Positions 49,124 through 57,952 of a stretch of DNA of 64,000 nt are shown in pieces. Below the pieces are notes generated by a model. That model was not told the DNA's origin, did no database searches, and saw only the letters and a program-made list of their open reading frames with translations. Positions within the stretch are counted from its first letter, which is position 1, and each line of letters starts with the position of its first letter. Position numbers and translations under genes: made by a program. Source of the DNA: Polytrichum commune (lineage: Eukaryota > Streptophyta > Polytrichopsida > Polytrichales > Polytrichaceae); the NCBI GenBank assembly GCA_950295325.1, contig OX485809.1:13518001-13582000 (forward strand), read 5' to 3'.

Positions 49124-49667
49124 TACCCAAACATAAAATCAACCATCCCCATTAATCCAAAATCTGGTCCCCCTATAACTAAGACCTTACCCTCTCGGAG
49201 CCGAGAGCCTACCCAACCATAAAATCAACCATCCCCATTAATCCAAAATCTGGTCCCCTCCAACTAAGACCTTACACTATCGGAGCCGAGAGCCTACACA
49301 AACATAAAGTCAACCATCCACATTAATTCCAAATCTGGTCCCCCTATAACTAAGACCTTACCCTCTCGGAGCCGAGAGCCCAACCAAACATAAAATAACC
49401 ATCCACACTAATACAAAATCTAGTCCTAGACACACAAGTCCTTACCCTCTCGGAGCCGAGAGCCTACCCTAACATGAACTCAAAGAATACACATTAATTC
49501 AAAATCAAGTCCTAGACACCTAAGACCTTACCCTCTCGGAGCCGAGAGCCTACACCAACATAAAGTCAACCACCCACAATAATTCAAAATCTGGTCCTTG
49601 ACAACACATACCTTAGCCTCACGGAGCCGAAAGCCTACACTATCAAAATCAAAAGCATCCAAATAAC

Positions 49668-50450
49668 TTGAAAATTTGGTCCCCTTCAACTAAGAACCTA
49701 CCCAAACACAAACTCAAATCATCCACATTAAATCAAAATTTGGTCCTACACAACACATACCTTACGCTCTTGGAGCCGAGATCCTACCCAAACATAATCT
49801 CAAAGCATCCACATAACTTGAAAATCTGGTCCCCTTCAACTAAGAGCCTACCCAAGCATAATCTCAAAGCATCCACATAACTTGAAAATCTGGTCCCCTT
49901 CAACTAACAGCCTACCCAAGCATAATCTCAAAGCATCCAAATAACTTGAAAATCTGGTCCCCTTCAACTAAGAACCTACCCAAACACAAACTCAAATCAT
50001 CCACATTAAATCAAAATTTGGTCCTACACAACACATACCTTACGCTCTTGGAGCCGAGATCCTACCCAAACATAATCTCAAAGCATCCACATAACTTGAA
50101 AATCTGGTCCCATTCAACTAAGAGCCTACCCAAGCATAATCTCAAAGCATCCACATAACTTGAAAATCTGGTCCCCTTCAACTAACAACCTACCCAAGCA
50201 TAATCTCAAAGCATCCAAATAACTTGAAAATCTGGTCCCCTTCAACTAAGAGCCTACCCATACATAAACTCAAATCATCCACATTAAATCAAAATCTGGT
50301 CCTAGACAACACATACCTTACGCTCTTGGAGCCGAGATCCTTCCCAAGCATAATCTCAAAGCATCCACATAACTTGAAAATCTGGTCGCCTTCAACTGAG
50401 AGCCTACCCAAGCATAATCTCAAAGCATCCACATCACATTCAAATCTGGT
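49668..50450. repeat. Three 278-bp higher-order units at the array edge
   Basis: Blocks starting near 49668, 49946 and 50224 repeat with a 278-bp period. Each contains three or four degenerate basic units with CATCCACATAACTTGAAAATC and only one hairpin remnant (CTCTTGGAGCCGAGAT). Open frames repeated at this period are a by-product. Confidence 0.8.
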
Positions 50451-50969
50451 TAACACATACCTTACCCTCTCGGACCCGAGAGCCTACCCAAGCATAAAGT
50501 CAATGCATACACACTAATTCAAAATCTGGTCATAGACACCTTAGACCTTATCCTCTCGGAGCCGGGAGTCTACCCTATCATAATATCAACCATCCACACT
50601 CATTCAAAATATGGTCCTAGGCAACAAAGACATTACCCTCTCGGGGCCGAGAGCCTACCCAAACTTCATATCTACCATCCACACTGATTCAAAATCTCGT
50701 CCCCTTCAACTAAGACCTTAGCCTCTCGGAGCCGAGAGCCTACCCAAACATAAACTCAAAGCATCCACATTAAATCAAAATCTGGTCCTAGACAACACAT
50801 ACCTTACCCTAGATCCAAGATCCTACCCAAACAAAATCTCAAATTATCCACATAACTTGAACCACACACATTCAACTACACAAACATATTTCCATCCATA
50901 CATACAGCTTGAGAATCTTGAATCAATATCCTACTCACACTAAAATGTGGCCGAGAATTTAACCTTGAC

Positions 50970-51411
50970 TCAAGCATTCTGTTGACATTCAAGCATTCCG
51001 TTGTCATGTTTGCTTTTGATTAAATCTTCAAATGCCCATTTTTCATATAACTTGAACAACAATCTTACTATAAGAATGGAATCATCTCTTGTCTCCTCGT
51101 GATACCCGCTTTGATTAGAACTAGTGGGATGCTCGCTCTCTTCCATAGATGGTGCGGGGGATTCACTATCCTCCCGGTCTTCCTCTATCGGCTGCAGATT
51201 CAATTGTCGTTTCGAAGATCCTCTATTGCTCTCTCCACCTGTGCTTTGCACGTCTGATGGGGTGCCTCTTCCCTCTATGTACGATTCTTCCTTCTTCGAT
51301 TATCTCCGTCTCCTCTGTTTCAAATTGCTGAAACTCAATCCTCCCTTTCGCTTCTTCCGCTTCGTTCCTAGATCTATTGTGGAATCTGTATTGTGCTCTG
51401 GTTCCTTCATG
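50970..51411 (-). pseudogene. Candidate 5' exon of the methyltransferase-like gene (or an orphan ORF)
   Basis: From an ATG at 51411 a minus-strand frame reads MKEPEHNTDSTIDLG and then KRKKRKGG, a nuclear-localisation-like basic cluster. A TAA at 51300-51302 interrupts it, then the same frame continues with KRQLNLQPIEEDREDSESPA and on to 50970. A 19-bp tandem duplication near the end (GGAATGCTTGA/AGAATGCTTGA) shifts the frame into a stop just before an AAG|GTTAAA donor-like site. Its strand and place, upstream of the hairpin array and 39971, suggest the first exon of the gene at 35779-39971. That would need an intron of about 11 kb and is unproven. Confidence 0.3.
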
Positions 51412-51510
51412 TGTGTGTCCTAGTTCCCCTCTGCTTCCCTTTTCGTTCTCTCTACTCTCTCAGCATCCCTATCCTTCGCTTCCAAAAGGACCCTTCCCCA
51501 ACCCTCTCTG

Positions 51511-51520
51511 ACCTATATAG
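51511..51520. promoter_or_regulatory. Palindromic TATA box between divergent genes
   Basis: ACCTATATAG contains CTATATAG, its own reverse complement. It lies about 100 bases from the plus-strand ATG at 51617 and about 100 from the minus-strand ATG at 51411, so it could serve either direction. No transcription data support it. Confidence 0.4.
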
Positions 51521-51616
51521 TGCCAGTGTTCAAGGGTTAGGGATTACAGATTTTTTGGTCACTGTTACTTGTTTACCCCGTTTGGTTTATTTTCATATTC
51601 CCCCCTCTCTTTGTCC

Positions 51617-54264
51617 ATGGCTTCCTCGTCCACCGTGCCGTCTGTATCCAAAATGGTTGAGCTCCGTGCCAATGGCCTAGGAATCCCTATTCTTTTTCCC
51701 GTCAATGCCAATGGTGTTGCATCTGTCTCTTCTCTTCACCTTAGTATCAGGTTTTCGTTGCTAGATAGTACAATATGGGTCGAACGCGAAATTTATGATA
51801 CTGCTACTTCTTTGTTGTCATTGACCATGCGTGAGAATCCTAGGGTTGCCGACAACGGATCCTCAACGTGGGAACTTTGCGCTGGTAAATACAGGGTGTA
51901 CGGACTCCCAGGTCTTTGCACGAATGTATCCACGGAATTCCGTACCCCTCCCCATTCCTTGGCTTCCACTTTCAACACTCCTCCCCTGGTCAAAGTTAAG
52001 ATTGAACCCGGTATACACACTGTCATTCATCTTTCTGATTCCTCTGATGGTGATGAGCCCCCTCTGTCCACTCCCATTCCCAAGCCATCTCCATCCTCCC
52101 TCCGTTCCACCTTCGTTACCCCTCATCTTTTGTCTCCTCACCATCTATCCCCTGCCAAACCCCCCATTTCCATTCTCCATTGTCTACGTACTCTTGCTTC
52201 CATGCCCGGTAGGAAGAACATCCTCAAGAAGCTTGATAATGACACCTTGCAAATTGAGGAAGTCAATTTCCTGCCGCCTCTCTTTGATGGGAATTGGATG
52301 TTTGTCCTTCCCCCCGTAGGCGTCTCCTCCACTCATACGAAGGCCAAGTCCATGGACGGCATGGACAAACGCTACGACGGCCATGTCTGGACCAAGACCC
52401 AAACCACCAACATTACCAATGACTTAGGCCTTGTTTTTCGTTCATCCACCTGCGTTGGCCACCTCCAGTGCCAAAACCCTCTTTGCGATTACCTCCAACG
52501 TGCTCACCGCACCTCCCCCCTCAATGATACTGATTTCGACGGCTTCACAAAGGAGCCCTTTTCCGTTGGTGGTCCCCTGCCTTTGGGCTCCACTCTTATG
52601 TGCAGGATCTGTAAGGAGCCCCCTACGTGCGTTGCATCATGCCATGCCAAAATCTTCTACATCCACGGCAATGACACCACTCAGCGTGCCTGCATTCATC
52701 TGGGCAACCATCGCCACCCCGTCAAGGTCGGCAACTGCAGAGATAGCCGCAAGCGCATCGACGCCCTCATCGAGGAGCACGTCGAGCGCACTCCCCAAGC
52801 CACTCATAGCAAAATTGTTCTTGAAGCCAGCAAAGACCTTGTAGGTGAGTTCCTCCTCCGCAACGATACTGATCCTCATCAACTTCTTTCGTTGGAAGAA
52901 CTTCAACCCGTATTTGATCGTTGCAAGGAATTGAATTCCCCCCACCTCCGAAACAAGGTTACCACTTTCAAATACTTACGTAGGTTGAGGGTTATGGATG
53001 GCATCGCCAAGCTTCGAGATGTCAGCACCTGGGCCTATGTCCAGCGTAATCAATTCCCAGGCCAGGGTGACGACAATGACAAGGTTTTCGTTTTCAAAAT
53101 GTCCGAGGTCGGCCCTGGTAGTGGGGTCGACTTGGTTAAGCGCATACAACCTGGCGGGGATCTCGAGCACGCTTGGATCATGTCCGACCATGTCAAACGC
53201 GTCGCCAAGTGGACCACCATGGCATGCCACGTATACGATGGAACCTCCCAGCGCATCATGACCATCGTTTGTTGCGACTTCCAATCCGAAGATAAGGATG
53301 CTCAAGTACTTTTCTGGCATAACCTCAACCATGTCATGGCCCGCCATGGTATTCCCAAACCTCACTTCAAAGGCTTCATGGCCGACAATGCTCAAGCCAA
53401 TTGGAATGCCGTGAGGATTGTTTATGGGTCCGGAGACCCAAAGGTTCCCATCAATGGGCGTGAGAGAACCTGCTACTTCCATTGGACCCAGTCTTTGGAG
53501 AAACACACCAAACTCTATATCAAGCACGACTTGCAGGACCAACACAAGCGTCTCTGCCTCCAGTATCGCGACGCATCCTCTATGCTCGAGGCTGAGATGA
53601 GGTACCTCGCCATCAAGGCCTGGTGGGCTTCCTCTAACTGCACCTCCGAGGAAGGGCTGAAACACCTTCAGCTTTGGCTGGCCTTCTGGCACTTTCGGTA
53701 TCGACAATGGGGTGGCTTTATGGAATTGGTGCGTCTTTAGTGTTATTACTCTTTGTTTTTTGTTTCATGTGTTCTTTCCAGCTTTGCTTATTTCTTGCAC
53801 TACCATTCCATTTTGCAGGAGAAAATCATGACCGCAGAGGAATTCGCACAAATGCCCAATTGCAACCTGGCTGAGTCCATTCACAACAAATGGCTTCAAG
53901 CGTCCGGCAACAATGGTGGCGATCTCTACGTGGCCACTGTCGATGACTATATTCGAGCCTTCCTCCAAGTTGTGGCGTACCATCAGTTTCTAAAGGGTGG
54001 CGTTGGGGGCGATGGCCCTAGCAAAGAAGAATTCAAGCTTCGTTGCGCTTAACGTCGTGCTTAGCGTACTGGTGACCCCGCTGTCCTACAGAAGGTCCTC
54101 CTCGACTTCGAAGGCGGAGATGATTTCTGTACTCGTAGTCCCCACCTCGAGGGTGCCGAGGTCTTCGGCTCGCAGAAACGCAAGCCCGACACCCCCATTG
54201 GTGCTGACGATGAAACCCACCGCCCCGACACCCTCAACTTCTCTCGCCCCCGTGTCGCACAGAG
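51617..54264 (+). pseudogene. Mutator-like (MULE) transposase gene with GCM1/WRKY-type finger, 5' part; cut by copia
   Basis: Start ATG at 51617 gives MASSSTVPSVSK; an upstream in-frame ATG at 51569 is less likely because it precedes a hydrophobic stretch close to the TATA box. Exon 1 runs to 53728, a 90-bp GT..AG intron spans 53729-53818, and exon 2 follows. Around residues 265-300, HVWTKTQTTN...STCVGHLQCQNPLCDYL with later CxxC resembles the WRKY-GCM1 finger class found in MULEs. IVCCDFQSEDKDAQVLFWHN and FMADNAQANWNAV (about residue 589) are the MULE DDE-type core, and RTCYFHWTQSL the C/H after it. Exon 2 has NLAESIHNKWLQ. Premature TAA (54050-54052) and TAG (54062-54064) precede the copia at 54265. 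The 3' part resumes in frame at 60448. Confidence 0.75.
54260..54264 (+). other. Target site duplication CAGAG (left) of the copia
   Basis: CAGAG precedes the left LTR and recurs at 60448-60452 after the right LTR. Confidence 0.95.
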
Positions 54265-54456
54265 TATTGGAAGATAGTGTTAGGTTGCAAAGGTGACATT
54301 GTCCCATATGGGTTGTCTACGCTGGTCCTAACCCATACATATAAATAAAGGCATAAGGGGAGGAGCCCATCACTCTCTCCATTGTATGCAACCATTGTGT
54401 ATTGTGTTCTTGCTTCCTACGCTGATCTCTTTGCTTCTTCCTCTCATTTCCCAATA
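54265..54456 (+). repeat. copia 5' LTR
   Basis: 192 bp, TATTGG...CCAATA. Contains a TATAAATA box at about 54340-54347, expected promoter of the element. Confidence 0.95.
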
Positions 54457-54472
54457 GGTTATGGGCCCACTT
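54457..54472 (+). promoter_or_regulatory. Primer-binding site matching the anticodon arm of initiator tRNA-Met
   Basis: Directly after the 5' LTR, GGTTATGGGCCCAC is complementary to GTGGGCCCATAACC, which is the anticodon-arm sequence of plant initiator tRNA-Met as I know it. Most plant copias instead match the 3' end of this tRNA (TGGTATCAGAGC). Drosophila copia uses an internal half-tRNA primer of the same kind. Confidence 0.75.
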
Positions 54473-54698
54473 TGCTTTAGAGCTTAGAGATCAACTTAGG
54501 AAGAGGTAGGAGAGAGCCGGATCTGATCGGAGGCGATTTGGAGGTGTTTCAAGCTTTTGGTGGAGTTTTGGAGTTTTGGAGCACTTTTGGAGCGCCTTGG
54601 AGCATTCTTGGACACTTGGACCAGCGTGGAGGACACCTTAGGTTGAGGTTCATTGTATCTTGAGTGTTTATGTGAGATCGATTCGCATTTTGAGGTTT

Positions 54699-56115
54699 GA
54701 GGTGTTTTGAGTTCCAAAAGGCTTAGGTGTGGCTTTTTGACGGTTATGTAGTTATAAAGCTTAGTTTTGGAGTGGAAAGGTGCTGACTTGAGAGATCCAT
54801 CCATTCTATGCTAACTCTGAGGTGTTTTGAGTTCCAAAAAGCTTAGTTGTGGCTTTTTGATGGTTATCTAGTTATTTGGCTTAGTTTTGGAGTGGAAAGG
54901 TGCTGACTTGAGAGATCCATCCATTCAAGACTAACTTTGAGGTGTTTTGAGTTCCAAAAGGCTTAGTTTTGGCTTTTTGATGGTTATGTAGTTATTAAGC
55001 TTAGTTTTGGAGTGGAAAGGTGCTGACTTGAGAGATCCATCCATTCTATGCTTACTTTGAGGTGTTTTGAGTTCCAAAAGGCTTAGGTGTGGCTTTTTGA
55101 TGGTTATGTAGTTATTAAGCTTAGTCTTGGAGTGGAAAGGTGCTGACTTGAGAGATCCATCCATTCTATGCTAACTTTGAGGTGTTTTGAGTTCCAAAAA
55201 GCTTAGTTGTGGCTTTTTGATGGTTATGTAGTTATTTGGCTTAGTTTTGGAGTGGAAAGGTGCTGACTTGAGATATCCATCCATTCAAGACTAACTTTGA
55301 GGTGTTTTGAGTTCCAAAAGGCTTAGTTTTGGCTTTTTGATGGTTATCTAGTTATTTGGCTTAGTTTTGGAGTGGAAAGGTGCTGACTTGAGATATCCAT
55401 CCATTCAAGACTAACTTTGAGGTGTTTTGAGTTCCAAAAGGCTTAGTTTTGGCTTTTTGATGGTTATCTAGTTATTTGGTTTAGTTTTGGAGTGGAAAGG
55501 TGCTGACTTGAGAGATCCATCCATTCTATGCTTAATTTGAGGTGTTTTGAGTTCCAAAAGGCTTAGTTTTGGCTTTTTGATGGTTATCTAGTTATTTGGC
55601 TTAGTTTTGGAGTGGAAAGGTGCTGACTTGAGATATCTATCCATTCAAGACTAACTTTGAGGTGTTTTGAGTTCCAAAAGGCTTAGTTTTGGTTTTTTGA
55701 TGGTTATCTAGTTATTTGGCTTAGTTTTGGAGTGGAAAGGTGCTGACTTGAGAGATCCATCCATTCTATGCTTAATTTGAGGTGTTTTGAGTTCCAAAAG
55801 GCTTAGTTTTGGCTTTTTGATGGTTATGTAGTTATTTGGCTTAGTTTTGGAGTGGAAAGGTGCTGACTTGAGAGATCCATCCATTCAAGACTAACTTTGA
55901 GGTGTTTTGAGTTCCAAAAAGCTTAGTTGTGGTTTTTTGATGGTTATCTAGTTATTTGGCTTAGTTTTGGAGTGGAAAGGTGCTGACTTGAGAGATCCAT
56001 CCATTCAAAACTAACTTTGAGGTGTTTTGAGTTCCAAAAGGCTTAGTTTTGGCTTTTGGATGGTTATATAGTTATTTGGCTTAGCTTTGGAGTGGAAAGG
56101 TGCTGACTTGAGTGT
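54699..56115 (+). repeat. Twelve 120-bp tandem repeats in the copia leader
   Basis: Units start GAGGTGTTTTGAGTTCCAAA and each contains GGTTATGTAGTTATTTGGCT and GTGCTGACTTGAGAGATCCA. The period is exactly 120 bp with two main unit types (ending ATTCTATGCTAACT or ATTCAAGACTAACT). It lies between the primer site and Gag, so it is in the transcribed leader. Confidence 0.95.
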
Positions 56116-56196
56116 GTGAGAACCTTGAATTAATTCCAAAGTTTAAAATCAAATTCTAAAATTTTCGAGGGTTTTTTAGCCCTCGTCGTACATTAA

Positions 56197-57952
56197 GTGA
56201 GTGGGAGCTTGCATTTGAGTTGCAAAATGGCTTCTAGTGAGGGCGATGGCCACATCACGCTCGACAAGTTCGGCGGCGACAACTTCAACCTCTACAAGTT
56301 CAAGTTGGAGATGGTGATGTCCACCAAAGACCTTTGGGAGATCGTGGAGGGTTCGGAGTTGCCGCCACCGTCCACGGCGAGCGACGAGGTGAAGAAGGCG
56401 TACGAGCGTCGATGCAAGAAAGCCTTCGCCATCATTGCCACGAGTTTGGTGGACAAGGAGTTGGCGCACATCAAAGGGTGTAAAGGACCGGCGGAAGCGT
56501 GGAAGACGTTGTGCAACATCCACGAAACCAAAAGCTTGTCCAACATCTTGTTCATTAGGCGGAAGTTTTTCACCATCAAGATGGACGAAGGCGCCGACAT
56601 CCTCGACCACATCAACAAGGTAAAATCTCTCGCCGACCAACTCACATGCTTGGAGGTGCCAATGAAGGACGAGGATGTGGTCATGACCTTGCTCGATAGC
56701 CTACCGCCTTCATTCGACCATTTGATCACGGCGTTGGAGACGCGCCCCATGAAGGAGCTCACGTTGGATTTCATCACCGCACGTCTCATGCACGAGGTGT
56801 CCAAGAGGAAGGAGAAGGAGCCTCAAGGAGACGATGCGGCCATGTTGTCCCGCCAACCTCGCACGTTCGACAACAACGAGAGGCGAGGCGACGGCCCGAG
56901 GTGCTACAATTGTGGTAAGTTGGGCCACCTCGCTCGCAATTGTCGATTGAAACGCAAGGTGAATGCCAACGTCGCGAGGTCGAGCGATGATTTTGCATTT
57001 GTTGTGAGAGATGGGGCGTCTAAAACCTCCACCACTAGATGGATAGTTGATTCGGGGGCCTCGAACCACATGACACCGCATAAGCAATTTTTCGACACGT
57101 ACGAATCCATTTCGGGCCGTAAAGTGTTTATGGGTGACAATGGCATCGTAGAGGTCCTAGGCAAAGGCTCCATCCTAGTGGAAACACGTGTGAAGGGTCG
57201 TGCACGGAGCATTAGAATGCACGACGTGCTTCACGTGCCCGACTTGCATTCCAACTTGCTTTCGGTGAGCAAACTCATATCGCGGGGTTTGAAAGTGCAT
57301 TTCAACACGTTGGGATGCGTGGTGAGGGCGAGCAACGGCGAGATGTTGGCCGTGGCGTCGTTGGAGTCCAATTTGTACCAATTGGACACGAAGGTGATGC
57401 ATGAGGCCGAAACGAGTTCTTTGGCGCATTCGGAGGCCGACTCGCATCCTTTGGAGCTTTGGCACAAGAGGTTGGGGCATCTCAACGCCAATAGCGTGAA
57501 ATCGCTCCAAACCATGGTGAGCGGCATGGACGTGCGAGCGGTGCCCAACGACGTGCATTCGTTCGCGTGCGAAGGATGCGTCCAAGGCAAGCAAGCGAGG
57601 CGTCCGTTTCCCACGGAGGGAGGCACCCGCGCCACCAAGATCTTGGAGCTCGTGCATTCCGACGTATGCGGGCCGATGAAAACGCCGTCCATCGGAGGCG
57701 CAAGGTATTTTCTCACCTTCATTGACGATTTTTCGCGCAAGATTTGGGTGTATGTGCTCAAATCCAAGAGCGAGGTGTTGGCAAGGTTTAAAGAATGGAA
57801 AACCTTGGTGGAGAGGCAATCGGAACACGTAGTGAAGGTCCTTAGGACGGATAACGGCGGGGAATACATTTCTAAGGCATTCGATGATTTTTTAAGCAAA
57901 CATGGCATCGCACGCCAAAATTCTTCACCTTACACACCGCAACAAAACGGTG
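56197..57952 (+). CDS. copia Gag-protease-integrase (5' ORF, ends by frame shift)
   Basis: Start is 56197, or more likely 56227 (MASSEGDGHITL). Gag: LDKFGGDNFNLYKFKLEMVM, then LAHIKGCKGPAEAWKTLCNI and zinc knuckle CYNCGKLGHLARNC (near 56900). Protease: WIVDSGASNHMT (near 57040). GAG-pre-integrase: ELWHKRLGHLN and CEGCVQGKQ (near 57460-57600). Integrase core: first Asp in VHSDVCGP, second in TDNGGEYISK; the third, Glu, lies beyond the break. At about 57950 the PQQNG motif is followed by an apparent 2-base loss; the frame then runs without sense to 58488. It acts in cytoplasmic virus-like particles. Confidence 0.92.

Larger units (their letters stand above)
45637..50830. repeat. Hairpin-unit tandem array, right block
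   Basis: Continuation of the 34330-35612 family, about 70 units by length. Each has ACCTTACC + CTCTCGGAGCCGAGAG + CCTACCCAAACATAAA + ATCAACCATCCACATTAATC + AAAATCTGGTCC with variable spacers (CCTTCAACTAAG, TAGACACCTAAG, TTGACAACACAT). Unit variants recur in blocks, including a 1,366-bp duplication. On the minus strand each hairpin is preceded by ...TTTGGGTAG and followed by GGTAAGG, resembling splice sites. Degeneration increases beyond 49650. Confidence 0.92.

Noticed and set aside
49668-50517. Three nearly identical ~70-97-codon plus-strand ORFs
   Set aside because: They follow the 278-bp repeat period and are by-products of the array, not a repeat protein.
34330-50830. CRISPR-like array
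   Set aside because: Palindromic direct repeats are present, but the spacers are themselves repeated, the genome is eukaryotic and no cas genes exist. It is a satellite.
54496-55164. Minus-strand ORFs with repeated MDGSLKSAPFHSKTK
   Set aside because: Antisense to the 120-bp leader repeats of the copia; repetition comes from the DNA.
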